Source: JAFGJQ01 sp964586145 (GTDB taxonomy: Bacteria; Planctomycetota; Phycisphaerae; UBA1845). From it: DNA of 29,891 nucleotides. Position 1 is the first letter of the stretch. Each line of letters starts with the position of its first letter. This document shows positions 8,231-16,022 of this stretch, piece after piece. The DNA lies in contig CAZPHH010000060.1 of NCBI GenBank assembly GCA_964586145.1, forward strand, positions 1 to 29,891, given 5' to 3'. The position numbers and the translations under genes were made by a program. The notes beneath the pieces are model-generated. The model was not told the origin of the DNA, made no database searches, and saw nothing but the letters and a program-made list of their open reading frames with translations.

Positions 8231-10066
8231 TCATGGAATCAAGACTTCCTGGAACCGCGCGAAGTCGGCCAGATCCACGTCCGTGTCATCGTCGAAGTCC
8301 ATGGCTTCGCAGATTCCCGAGACCGGTCCCGCGCCCGGGCCGGTCCAGCAGTCCCCCGCAAGGGCATAGTCTGCCGCGGTGACCCGATTGTCGCCGTTCA
8401 CCTCGCCCAGCGCGTACCCGCTGAGGACGAGCTTCATTGCGTCACTCGATGTGTATTCGCCGGGCCCGCTGCCCGCGTTGGATACCCTGACACGGTGGGT
8501 GATCGGCCCGGCCCAGAACGGCCAGCGTCCCAGATGCACCCAGCGACCGCCGTTGGATCGCTGATCCAGGTACACGGTGCTGGAGCCGTTGCCGTGCCAG
8601 ACGGTGTACTCTGTCTGGTCGTTGCGGTTGCTCGATGCGGTGTACCAGACGTAGACGTCATACCGCCCGGTCTTGGGGGTGGCGGTGCGAAACCGGGCGT
8701 ATCCGGCGTCCCCGCCGGCGATCACGCGGGAGTCGAACTGGAAGTAATCCGGCTGGGCCGAGTTGATCCAAGTACCGGCTTCCTGGTAAGCCGTCGCTCC
8801 ATCCAGGTTGTCGACCACCAGTTGGACGGCACGGTCGCTGACGAACGGATTGCCCGCCGGCAGCTCCCACGGCTGCCCGGGCTGGGGCAGGTAATCGATT
8901 TCATCCTGGATCGCGATCTGAGACGTATACTGATGATAAACCCAGAGCCCGCCGTGGGGGATGCCCTGCCCGCGAGCGTAGTTGAGCTGGTCCGTGACCA
9001 CCAGGTAGTCGTCGTCCTCGCTGGCCCGGTACCCCACGGCCAGCTTGTCCAAGTGGTCCGGGGCCTGGGCGACCTGCGTGTTGAACTCGTTGATGAACGC
9101 CGAGAGTGAGGTCACGTACATCTGCGGCATCACGAGGTCCATGTACCCGCCTTCGACCCAGGCCGACCAGCGCTGCATGTGTTGCGTAATGCCGTACGAG
9201 CCCACCGGCGCGCTGGAGACGGCGATCTCCGGGTTCGCGGCCTTCACCGCCTCGTAGCACTGCTGCACAGCCTGGTTCACGAGCCCTTCGCGAAATTCCA
9301 CCCAGCGGGAGTTGTTGACGTTCGTGGGCGGGTCCGTGCCGTACGCGGCGCGGTACAGGTCGGCCGTGGCCGTTTCGTAGCCGTACTCCCGGCCGGTGGT
9401 CTTGCGGCCCCATCGGAAGCGATCGAGCTGGATGTCGTCGAAGGAGTAGTTCTCCGCCAGCTCGCGAATCATGGAGACCAGCAGGTTCATGGCGTCGGGG
9501 TGCCCGGGACTGAGGAACACGAAGCCGCCGTTCTCGCCCGTCACCGGATCACCATGGATGTCGCGGGCCAGCCATTCCGGGTGCGCCACCGCGATGGGGT
9601 GGCCGGCGGGTCCGAGAGCCATGCCGTACTCGAAAAACGCCCCGACCTTGAGCCCCTCCTCGTGGAAAATACGGACCAGGCGGCGGACGGCGTCGAAGTT
9701 CGGCGAAGCCCAGGTACCCCCGGCCGCCTGGTAGGCCTTGGAGGGCCAATGGACCGTGCCCCCCCCGTAGACGCACACGTACACGGTGTTCATGTGGCCG
9801 GCGAGTATGTTCTGGGCGATCGCCCGGAGCTGGGCATCCGTCTTGTTCTGGAAGGCATAATGCGTCAGCCAGCAGCCTCGGAGCTCTGCGGCGCGGAGGT
9901 CGGGCCCGACGACCGTCCGGGCCGCGGGACGGGCACGTTCAGTCGACACGCGGGTGTCCGCCGTCACGCCGATCACGGGTTGAGGCTGCCCAACCGCCAC
10001 ACAACCGGTCAGCAGTATTCCCAGCGGCATCCATCGAACCGGCATCCGTCGCGATCGGCAGAGCAT
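8231..10066 (-). CDS. GHL10/DUF187 family lipoprotein with dockerin end
   Basis: This 611-residue protein starts with a lipoprotein leader: lipobox LTGC, with C22 as the lipidated residue. Residues from about 60 to 380 match the glycosyl-hydrolase-like GHL10 (DUF187, YngK-type) family, with the opening LRGCWLTHYAF, FDDIQLDRFRW and MDLVMPQMYV as strand-end motifs typical of its barrel. Next comes a golvesin C-terminal-like beta-sandwich (about 415-545: GRYDVYVWY, WVHLGRWPF, SSDAMKLVL). The last 60 residues are a planctomycete-type dockerin repeat pair (GEVNGDNRVTAADYA and MDFDDDTDVDLADFA). The ATG at 10066 is preferred because GGAGGG lies seven bases before it and gives a clean lipoprotein leader. 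The substrate is probably a polysaccharide or peptidoglycan-like glycan; this is inference. Confidence 0.85.
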   Translation of the reverse strand: MLCRSRRMPVRWMPLGILLTGCVAVGQPQPVIGVTADTRVSTERARPAARTVVGPDLRAAELRGCWLTHYAFQNKTDAQLRAIAQNILAGHMNTVYVCVYGGGTVHWPSKAYQAAGGTWASPNFDAVRRLVRIFHEEGLKVGAFFEYGMALGPAGHPIAVAHPEWLARDIHGDPVTGENGGFVFLSPGHPDAMNLLVSMIRELAENYSFDDIQLDRFRWGRKTTGREYGYETATADLYRAAYGTDPPTNVNNSRWVEFREGLVNQAVQQCYEAVKAANPEIAVSSAPVGSYGITQHMQRWSAWVEGGYMDLVMPQMYVTSLSAFINEFNTQVAQAPDHLDKLAVGYRASEDDDYLVVTDQLNYARGQGIPHGGLWVYHQYTSQIAIQDEIDYLPQPGQPWELPAGNPFVSDRAVQLVVDNLDGATAYQEAGTWINSAQPDYFQFDSRVIAGGDAGYARFRTATPKTGRYDVYVWYTASSNRNDQTEYTVWHGNGSSTVYLDQRSNGGRWVHLGRWPFWAGPITHRVRVSNAGSGPGEYTSSDAMKLVLSGYALGEVNGDNRVTAADYALAGDCWTGPGAGPVSGICEAMDFDDDTDVDLADFARFQEVLIP

Positions 10067-10123
10067 TGAGAGTCCCTCCAAGGCCGGCTGAAGCGGGCAT
10101 GCAGCCCACGGAACCAGACAAGC

Positions 10124-10152
10124 ATTATATAACCATAGGGCAGCGCACACAA
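10124..10152 (-). promoter_or_regulatory. Promoter of GHL10 lipoprotein gene
   Basis: On the minus strand TTGTGT (10152-10147) and a perfect TATAAT (10129-10124) are 17 bases apart. The expected start near 10117 gives a leader of about 50 bases before the ATG at 10066. Confidence 0.55.
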
Positions 10153-10572
10153 CCAATCGGTCATGCCGCAGTGGCCCGTTGGGCCCACCCGTTCACGCGC
10201 AAGCAGGCGACGACGGATTCTCATGCAACGCCCGTATGCGCCATCAGCCGCTGCGACCCAATCCGTTATCGGAAGCCGTGGTGGCGACAGACGCCCGGTT
10301 GCGCGTGCCGGCGAAGGCGTGGTCAAGCCCGGTCAAGAGCGGACAGAATCAAGGTTGGGAGGAAGCGGGAAGTGCAGTCAGTCAATCAGCCCCACAGGCC
10401 TCGGTGGCGTGTGTAGCGTAGCGCGCTCCGGACGGTGGCGGTCGATCCCTATGCCCTGTCCGCCCGCATGACCCCGCGATCCCGCATGTCTCATTGTAAC
10501 ATTATTTTTGGCAAGTACTTATGTAGCCACTCCATTGAGGCGCGGTACGTCCACAAACGCAACGGACGGGCA

Positions 10573-10601
10573 TTGCATCGCTTCCTGTATAATTATATAA
10601 T
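10573..10601 (+). promoter_or_regulatory. Promoter of first PEP-CTERM gene
   Basis: TTGCAT at 10573-10578 and a perfect TATAAT at 10596-10601 are separated by 17 bases; a second overlapping TATAAT lies at 10588-10593. Transcription would start near 10608, giving a 220-base untranslated leader. A GCTTGCGTT element sits at 10616-10624, just after the start. Confidence 0.5.
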
Positions 10602-10827
10602 GATCCAACGTCGCAGCTTGCGTTGAGGCTGAGCGGTATGCCGGTGTGCTCCGTTCCGTCGATCTTCATTTCATCGAGCGGACCGCGCAGTCTCAGCGGA
10701 GGAGGGGGCACAGGACGAGAGAGAGGGCCGGTCGGCGACTCGTGATCTGGCCGTCGCGCTCCTTTGGAGTCGGCGGAGTTGAGGATAACTCGTTCTGTTT
10801 CACTCTCTATTGGAGGAGGTAGTTGCG

Positions 10828-11985
10828 ATGAAGAAAGTTCCATGGCTCTCTCTGGCGGTCGTCGCGCTGATGGTGAGCGCAGCCCCGGCCGCTCAATCAA
10901 CGCTCATCCACGTCAGCAGCATCGACCTGGGCAACGATTTCAACGGCACCAGCGGCTACGGCGACAACCCGCTCTCCATCGCGTTCGACGGCACAGCGGC
11001 CTACGTCGGCGGGCTTCGCAACACGTCCGACAGCCCGGACACGGTCGGCGTGGTCAAGGTGGAGGGTCTTTTCGGAGGACCGACCACCATCACGCCCATG
11101 CCGCTGACTCTGATTTCGGGAGTGGCCGTCACCCGGGGACTGGACTCGCTGGCCTACTCGCCCGGGGCCCTGATCATGCACCATGATTCCGGCTCGACAG
11201 CCACGGGCTTCATCAGCCGGCGTTCTCCCCTCGACGGTGCGGAGGCCTGGACCATTCTCGGTCCGCAGGGGGCCCGGCCGCTGGGCGCGGTGGGCATCGA
11301 CCCGGTGGGCAACAATGGTGCCCCGGGCGTGGCCTACCTGGTGCAGGGCTCGGGCCGTCGTCGTCTGCTCTCGCTGGCGGACGGGTCGAACGTCTATGAC
11401 GGCACGAACGGCGGCATCATCAACACGAGCCCCACGGTCTTCGGCACCTCCTGGCGGGGGGTCGCGTTCGACTCGGAAGGGAATATCGCCCTGAGCGAGG
11501 ACAGCGGGTACGGCTACGGGCAGCGCATCGGCGTGAACCAGTGGCAGTCCCTGGGGGGCGTGCCGAATGCGACGAGCAGCTCGATCGCGAAAGACGTAGC
11601 GGCCAACCTGGTCGGCCAGGGCATCGCCATCCTGGAGGATTTGGGCTCGGACCTGCTGGCGGTCTCCGGGCGCAACATGAATACCTTCACCGATCTGAAC
11701 GGTGACCTGACCTTCGTCGATCGCACGCGGGTCCACATCCGCAACTTGGACGGGTCCGTCGCGGGCCTGACCCAGGTCGAGTTGGCGGGCGACGAGGACG
11801 GGATCGGTTTGCCGTGGACCGGGACGATCAAGAATCTGGCCTTCGGTCTGGATGCCGGGGGTCTGCCGACGCTTCTGGTGTTGGACTTCGAAGGGCGCCG
11901 GCTGGACGTGTACCAGATTCCGGAGCCGGCGAGTCTGGCGTTGCTGGCCCTGGGGGGAGCCGCCCTGCTGCGCAGACGGCGCTAG
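10828..11985 (+). CDS. PEP-CTERM protein, beta-propeller-like
   Basis: This 385-residue secreted protein has a signal peptide (MKKVPWLSLAVVALMVSAAPAAQ) and a PEP-CTERM sorting tail: IPEPA at 364-368, a hydrophobic helix and a final Arg cluster. Such tails are cut by exosortase, and the protein is displayed on the surface or in an extracellular matrix; no exosortase lies in the window. The body has repeating strands with phrases such as GVAFDSEGNIALSEDSG and LGAVGIDPVG, as in propeller-like repeat proteins. Its opening (DFNGTSGYGDNPLSIAFDGTAAYVGGL) is clearly related to that of the gene at 13013. The start at 10828 has GGAGGAGG eight bases upstream. Ligand and role are unknown. Confidence 0.85.
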   Translation: MKKVPWLSLAVVALMVSAAPAAQSTLIHVSSIDLGNDFNGTSGYGDNPLSIAFDGTAAYVGGLRNTSDSPDTVGVVKVEGLFGGPTTITPMPLTLISGVAVTRGLDSLAYSPGALIMHHDSGSTATGFISRRSPLDGAEAWTILGPQGARPLGAVGIDPVGNNGAPGVAYLVQGSGRRRLLSLADGSNVYDGTNGGIINTSPTVFGTSWRGVAFDSEGNIALSEDSGYGYGQRIGVNQWQSLGGVPNATSSSIAKDVAANLVGQGIAILEDLGSDLLAVSGRNMNTFTDLNGDLTFVDRTRVHIRNLDGSVAGLTQVELAGDEDGIGLPWTGTIKNLAFGLDAGGLPTLLVLDFEGRRLDVYQIPEPASLALLALGGAALLRRRR

Positions 11986-12003
11986 AATCCTTCGGTGGGG
12001 AGC

Positions 12004-12029
12004 GCGGGTGGCACGTCCGTGCCGCCCGC
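12004..12029. terminator. Hairpin after first PEP-CTERM gene
   Basis: GCGGGTGGCAC-gtcc-GTGCCGCCCGC forms an 11-bp stem with a single G-U pair, starting 18 bases after the stop codon. There is no U tract, so a terminator or RNA-stabilising role is only likely by position. Confidence 0.4.
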
Positions 12030-12052
12030 CTCCGCCCCGTTTAGGGGAGTGT

Positions 12053-12100
12053 CAGGCACGTGGAACGTGCCTGCGAAGACCGGAAGTGGCACGGTGCCAC
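12053..12100. repeat. Two perfect hairpins before pseudopilin gene
   Basis: CAGGCACGT-gga-ACGTGCCTG (12053-12073, nine pairs) and GTGGCAC-g-GTGCCAC (12086-12100, seven pairs) follow each other. They resemble dispersed intergenic hairpins and lie in the 142-base spacer between two co-oriented genes. Confidence 0.5.
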
Positions 12101-12127
12101 GCCGGGTAGCTGCGGGAGACGAGACGG

Positions 12128-12976
12128 ATGAAACGCAAGGTCGCGGCCATGAAACGACGTGGAAGCGGTTTCACACTGATCGAGCTGTTGGTGGTGGTGT
12201 CCATCATCGCACTGCTGATCTCCATTCTGTTGCCGTCGCTGAACAAGGCACGGGACCAGTCCAGGCTGGTGGTCTGCATGAGCAACCTCAAGCAGATCGG
12301 AATGGGGTTTACGCTGTACGGCGACGACCACGCCCAGCAGCCGCCCCCGAACCGACAGAAGATGGACGCCGGCGCTCCGTACGGCGGCACGCCGCCCGAC
12401 TTCAAGGACAGCGACTGGTGGTACTACAACCACATGGTGCCGCGTTTCATTCCGTCGCGGGAGAAGTCCGGCACGAACGCGGCGTTCGGCGGGGTGTTTC
12501 GATGCCCGGCAGACAAGATCGCGGGCCGGGCCTACTCGATGAACATCTTCGCGAGCAACTACGACCAGAGCAAGCCGTTCGCCACCACGTACTCGCGAGG
12601 AGTGACCTTCAATCCGTTCTCGGTCAAGTCGCCGCAGTTGTATCTGCTGTTCGGGGAGGCGCACGCGATTTTCGCCGACTCGTCGAACCCGAACTGGTAC
12701 GGCACGCGGTACGTGATCGGGATGGAAGGCTCGTCCGTGTACCGGAAGTTCATGAAGGCGACCGAGAGCGCCCAGCTCGGCCCGTTCAGCGGATACATCG
12801 ACTTCAAGAAGCACAAGCAGCGGGCGAACTTCCTGTTTGCCGATCAGCATGTGGAGACCCTGCGGACCACGCAGGTGGTCAAGCCGGACGAGGCGAACCC
12901 CACGCGCTGGATCTCGACCCTGCGCGTGCAGTGGTCCCCGGAAGACCCGCAGTGGAATCTGCCCACACCGCAGTAG
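12128..12976 (+). CDS. Type II-like pseudopilin, H-X9-DG family variant
   Basis: This 282-residue protein begins with a basic leader and the prepilin motif GSGFTLIELLVVVSIIALL. Cleavage by prepilin peptidase would fall between G14 and F15, and E19 is the conserved Glu5 of the mature form. The hydrophobic helix to about residue 38 is followed by ARDQSRLVVCMSNLKQIGMGF, as in the very abundant planctomycete pseudopilin-like family. Near the C-terminus the family motif H-X9-DG appears as H229-X9-D239-Q240, so the Gly is replaced by Gln. The start at 12128 is preferred; an ATG at 12149 would leave a one-residue-shorter basic leader class and is also possible. The gene is followed after 36 bases by the dockerin protein gene, so the two are probably one operon. 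Confidence 0.85.
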   Translation: MKRKVAAMKRRGSGFTLIELLVVVSIIALLISILLPSLNKARDQSRLVVCMSNLKQIGMGFTLYGDDHAQQPPPNRQKMDAGAPYGGTPPDFKDSDWWYYNHMVPRFIPSREKSGTNAAFGGVFRCPADKIAGRAYSMNIFASNYDQSKPFATTYSRGVTFNPFSVKSPQLYLLFGEAHAIFADSSNPNWYGTRYVIGMEGSSVYRKFMKATESAQLGPFSGYIDFKKHKQRANFLFADQHVETLRTTQVVKPDEANPTRWISTLRVQWSPEDPQWNLPTPQ

Positions 12977-13012
12977 AACAGAGAGTTGAAGAGGCATAGG
13001 AGGTACTGAAGC

Positions 13013-14410
13013 ATGACGAGTTCTCAACGAATCCGAACGGCCGGCGCCCTGCTGGCCGTGCTGTGCATGGGGCTGCTCGCGCCGGCGGCCCGTGCCGATT
13101 TCTACCTGGAGCGAACGATCAACCTGGACGCGGACTTCGGCCCGCTGGGCAACAACCCGATCCAGGTCGTGTCGGACGGCACGTACGCATACGTGGCCGG
13201 CTACACCAGCGTTGAACCTTCCGGGGAAGCGGGCATTCTCAAAGTGAACCTGTCTGACCCGGCCGATCGCATGGCCCTGGACGGCGGCACGCAGGAGATG
13301 AATCAGTTCCGGGCGTACATCGGCCTGGTGGTGCGGGACGGCGTGCTCTACGCCATGGCGGACCGCCCACAGAATACCAACGCCTCCACAAACGTGCGCG
13401 CCATCAACACCACAACCGGGGCCCTGGTCCCCGAGTTTGACGGCGACACCGGTACGGGCGACGGAATCGCCTGGGACCCGGCGGCGATCGGGACGGCCAC
13501 CGGAGGCATGGCGTACGATCCCGGCGTAAGCGGCTTCGACTACGGACTGTCCATGCTGGCCCTGGGGTCCGGTCGGCGCGTGTTGATCGGGATCGAAGAC
13601 GGTTTCACCATCTATGACAAAAGCGATGGCATGATCGTGGCCGATGTCAGCGGCCAATGCGCCGTCTCCGACCTGACCTCCTGGCGCGACCACGTGTACG
13701 ACGCCGCCGGTAACGTGTACATGCGCCGTTCAAACCAGGTGCAGATGGCGATTCGAACCGGCCCCAATGTCACCGACGGCTACGCCCACCGACACCTGAC
13801 CGACGAACTGAACGCCGACGGCACACCGAAGGTCGGGTGCGGGGACGGCAAACCGGTGGCCCTGCGGCTGCAGCCCTTCTCCCTGGGCCAGCACATTGAG
13901 CACATTCCGGGGACCTCGACGGGAGCGTCGGGGCAGGAACTGCTCATCTTCAACGATCGGCCGAACAATGACGGAGGAAAGGCGTTCGCAGACGTGATCA
14001 AGATGGTGGACACGAACGGCCTGCTGCCGGACCCGCCGGTGCAGTTGCTCAACAGCAACGGCCTGCCGCTGACCACGGTGGAGGTGCCGAACAGCGCTGC
14101 GCTGTACGACTTCTACTACCTGGCGGACGTAGACAAGCTGCTGATCCTGGACTTCTCGGCCCGAAACCTGTTAGTATTCTCCAACACGCCGCCGGGCGTG
14201 CTCTGCAACGATCCGCAGCAGGACATCGACGGCAACGGCTTCGTCGATCTGGGCGATTATGCGAAGCTGGCCGAGTGCATGGCCGGGCCCAACCAGCCGT
14301 GGCCGGGGCCGCCGGTGGACCAGGATGCGTGCCGGTGTCTGGACGCCGACCGGGATGATGACATAGACCTGGAGGACTTCGCCGTCTTCCAGGAAGTCTT
14401 CTCCGGGTGA
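13013..14410 (+). CDS. Secreted propeller-like protein with dockerin end
   Basis: This 465-residue protein has a Sec-type signal peptide ending near AARA-DFYLERT. Its body is related to the PEP-CTERM protein at 10828: both start with a strand containing INLDADFGPLGNNPIQVVSDGTYAYVAG-like spacing, and both share the same order of later segments. Instead of a PEP-CTERM tail it ends in a dockerin-type pair of calcium-loop repeats, DIDGNGFVDLGDYAKLAEC and DADRDDDIDLEDFAVFQEV, separated by a Pro-rich link. AGGAGG lies seven to eight bases before the ATG. It is downstream of the pseudopilin in a likely operon, and the tandem hairpin array starts one base after its stop. Function unknown; extracellular binding is a guess. 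Confidence 0.8.
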   Translation: MTSSQRIRTAGALLAVLCMGLLAPAARADFYLERTINLDADFGPLGNNPIQVVSDGTYAYVAGYTSVEPSGEAGILKVNLSDPADRMALDGGTQEMNQFRAYIGLVVRDGVLYAMADRPQNTNASTNVRAINTTTGALVPEFDGDTGTGDGIAWDPAAIGTATGGMAYDPGVSGFDYGLSMLALGSGRRVLIGIEDGFTIYDKSDGMIVADVSGQCAVSDLTSWRDHVYDAAGNVYMRRSNQVQMAIRTGPNVTDGYAHRHLTDELNADGTPKVGCGDGKPVALRLQPFSLGQHIEHIPGTSTGASGQELLIFNDRPNNDGGKAFADVIKMVDTNGLLPDPPVQLLNSNGLPLTTVEVPNSAALYDFYYLADVDKLLILDFSARNLLVFSNTPPGVLCNDPQQDIDGNGFVDLGDYAKLAECMAGPNQPWPGPPVDQDACRCLDADRDDDIDLEDFAVFQEVFSG

Positions 14411-14411
14411 T

Positions 14412-14767
14412 GAGACCGGCTGGAAAGCCGGTCCCACAGGGAGACCGGCTGGAAAGCCGGTCCCACNNNNNNNNNNNNNNNNNNNNNNNNNNNNNNNNNN
14501 NNNNNNNNNNNNNNNNNNNNNNNNNNNNNNNNNNNNNNNNNNNNNNNNNNNNNNNNNNNNNNNNNNGACCGGCTGGAAAGCCGGTCCCACAGGGAGACCG
14601 GCTGGAAAGCCGGTCCCACAGAGAGACCGGTTGGAAAGCCGGTCCCACAGGGAGACCGGCTGGAAAGCCGGTCCCACAGAGAGACCGGTTGGAAAGCCGG
14701 TCCCACAGGGAGACCGGCTGGAAAGCCGGTCCCACAGGGAGACCGGCTGGAAAGCCGGTCCCACAGC
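14412..14767 (+). repeat. Tandem array of 29-bp hairpin repeats, with gap
   Basis: The unit (GAGACCGGCTGGAAAGCCGG plus TCCCACAGG) recurs exactly every 29 bases: units start at 14412, 14441, 14565 (partly in the gap), 14594, 14623, 14652, 14681, 14710 and 14739. Each unit holds GACCGGCT-ggaa-AGCCGGTC, an 8-bp stem closed by a GGAA loop of the GNRA class. Units at 14623 and 14681 carry GGTT in place of GGCT and always follow a CACAGA ending, giving a 58-bp higher-order repeat. The true copy number is unknown because of 100 N inside. Translations through it (GTGFPAGLPVGPAFQP-like) are artefacts. Confidence 0.95.
14467..14566. other. Assembly gap of 100 N within the array
   Basis: Exactly 100 unknown bases interrupt the tandem repeat. 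A round number suggests a placeholder length, so the real array may be longer or shorter. Confidence 0.95.
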
Positions 14768-14813
14768 AGGGTCGGCGGAAGGACGGTCCCACAAGGGCGG
14801 CAAGATCTTCGCG

Positions 14814-14845
14814 GATGCCCCGGCCCCAAACGGGGCCGGGGCATC
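14814..14845. terminator. Strong 14-bp hairpin before regulator gene
   Basis: GATGCCCCGGCCCC-aaac-GGGGCCGGGGCATC is a perfect 14-bp stem with a four-base loop, located about 400 bases after the dockerin protein gene and 85 bases before the regulator gene. It lacks a U tract. It may insulate the two genes; a degenerate copy of the 29-bp repeat (about 14768-14792) lies just upstream. Confidence 0.5.
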
Positions 14846-14888
14846 CGGGACAAGCGAAGAAGCCGACGTCCTGGGGAAGAGGGCGAGA

Positions 14889-14900
14889 AACGCTTGCGTT
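14889..14900. promoter_or_regulatory. Candidate operator of the GntR/LacI-type regulator
   Basis: AACGC-tt-GCGTT is an inverted repeat with five-base arms, 31 bases before the regulator start. A near copy (AACGCTTGCGGTT) overlaps the promoter of the last gene at 28587-28599, and a half match (GCTTGCGTT) lies at 10616-10624. Autoregulation is inferred from this position only. Confidence 0.3.
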
Positions 14901-14930
14901 CAGGACGCGGGTTTGCGAGAGGGCGTGTTC

Positions 14931-16022
14931 GTGTTGACGAAGGTGAACATCAAGGACCCGACGCCGAAGTATCTGCAGACGCAGCGGATTCTCATCGACG
15001 CGATTCGGGCGGGGTCTCTCCCACCGGGCTGCAAGCTCCCCTCCACCAAGGAAATCAGCAGTCTGGTGGACGTGAGCCTCATCACGGCGCACAAGGCACT
15101 GGAGCGAATGGTCGAGTCCGGCTGGCTGCGTCGCGAGGTAGGCCGGGGCACGTACGTTCGGGACGACGTGGACATTCGCCGGGACGGGCGGCCGCACGTG
15201 TCCATCGGCATCGTGCTGGATCGCAACGTCAACCTCAACGACTACTACCACAGCACCATCATTGAAGGCCTGCGCCGCGAGGCCCGGGCCGACGAATACC
15301 AGGTGGAGTTCTACTTCCACGACGAGTTCGAAATGCGGGGGGCCCGCAAGAACGGCGACACCGGCGCCATCTGCATCCACCCGGCCCTGGAAGCCCAGGC
15401 GGACGTGGAGCGGTTCGCCCGGCACTACCCGGTCGTGGTCCTGGGCGGGGCGTTTCCCAACACCGAGGTCGCCACGGTGGACTGCGACAACTTCCGAGGC
15501 GCCCGGCAGGCCGTTCGGCATCTGATCGAATTGGGGCACCAACAGTTTCTGGTGCTCTCCGGCCCGACAAACCTGAGCAACGCGCGGGACCGGGCGGCCG
15601 GAGCGGCGATGGAACTGGCCGTTCACGGGATACCCCTGGGCGACCGCGACTCGTTCGTTTCCAAAGACAGCGTCATTCTGGACGAGGACACCAAGACGCG
15701 GATGGAACGGCGGCTGAGCGATCCGGACCGTCCGACGGCCATCGTCGCGGGCGGTTTCTACCTGGCCATGGCCGCGATGCAGGTGGTTCGTCGCGCCGGG
15801 TTGTCCATGCCCGAAGAGGTATCCGTGGTCGGATTTGACGACCCCGCCTCTGCGCCGCTGCTGGACCCGCCCCTGACCACGGTGCGGCAGCCGCTGCAGG
15901 AGATGGCCGCGGAGGCCTACCGTATGGTGCGGGACGCCATCGTCACCGGCAGCCGCCCGCCGCGCGTGGTGCGGCTTTCGGCCGAAATGGTCGTTCGCGG
16001 CTCCACGGCCCCGCCCGCCTGA
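14931..16022 (+). CDS. GntR-type DNA-binding regulator with LacI-like sensor
   Basis: This 363-residue protein joins an N-terminal winged helix of the GntR family (about residues 5-75: PTPKYLQTQRILIDAIRAG, LPSTKEISSLVDVSLITAHK, GWLRREVGRGTYV) to a periplasmic-binding-like sensor of the LacI/GalR type (about 85-360: DCDNFRGARQAVRHLIELGH, SVVGFDDPASAPLLDPPLTTV). The architecture matches AraR-like sugar-responsive regulators, so the ligand is probably a sugar. The start is a GTG at 14931, with GAGAGGG seven bases upstream; GTG at 14925 or TTG at 14934 are alternatives. Frames extending further upstream run into the hairpin array and are not credible. Targets may be the nearby envelope or glycosidase genes, and the candidate operator upstream suggests self-control. 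Confidence 0.85.
   Translation: MLTKVNIKDPTPKYLQTQRILIDAIRAGSLPPGCKLPSTKEISSLVDVSLITAHKALERMVESGWLRREVGRGTYVRDDVDIRRDGRPHVSIGIVLDRNVNLNDYYHSTIIEGLRREARADEYQVEFYFHDEFEMRGARKNGDTGAICIHPALEAQADVERFARHYPVVVLGGAFPNTEVATVDCDNFRGARQAVRHLIELGHQQFLVLSGPTNLSNARDRAAGAAMELAVHGIPLGDRDSFVSKDSVILDEDTKTRMERRLSDPDRPTAIVAGGFYLAMAAMQVVRRAGLSMPEEVSVVGFDDPASAPLLDPPLTTVRQPLQEMAAEAYRMVRDAIVTGSRPPRVVRLSAEMVVRGSTAPPA

Larger units (their letters stand above)
10067..10827. other. Divergent intergenic region between two gene blocks
   Basis: No gene is supported in this 760-base stretch. It holds a minus-strand promoter at its left side (10124-10152), a plus-strand promoter (10573-10601), an AT-rich segment around 10495-10610 unlike its GC-rich surroundings, and a plus-strand leader of about 220 bases before the PEP-CTERM gene. 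The reading frames here have no natural-looking products or ribosome binding sites. Confidence 0.55.

Noticed and set aside
10160..10900. Small genes in the divergent spacer on either strand
   Set aside because: The frames have no ribosome sites, no recognisable products, and run across promoters and the neighbouring coding start.
12004..12100. Rho-independent terminators
   Set aside because: The stems are good but none is followed by a U tract; only the first is listed as a terminator-like hairpin, with low confidence.
14412..14767. CRISPR array
   Set aside because: The repeats are directly tandem with a 29-bp period and no unique spacers, each unit is itself a hairpin, and no cas genes are nearby.
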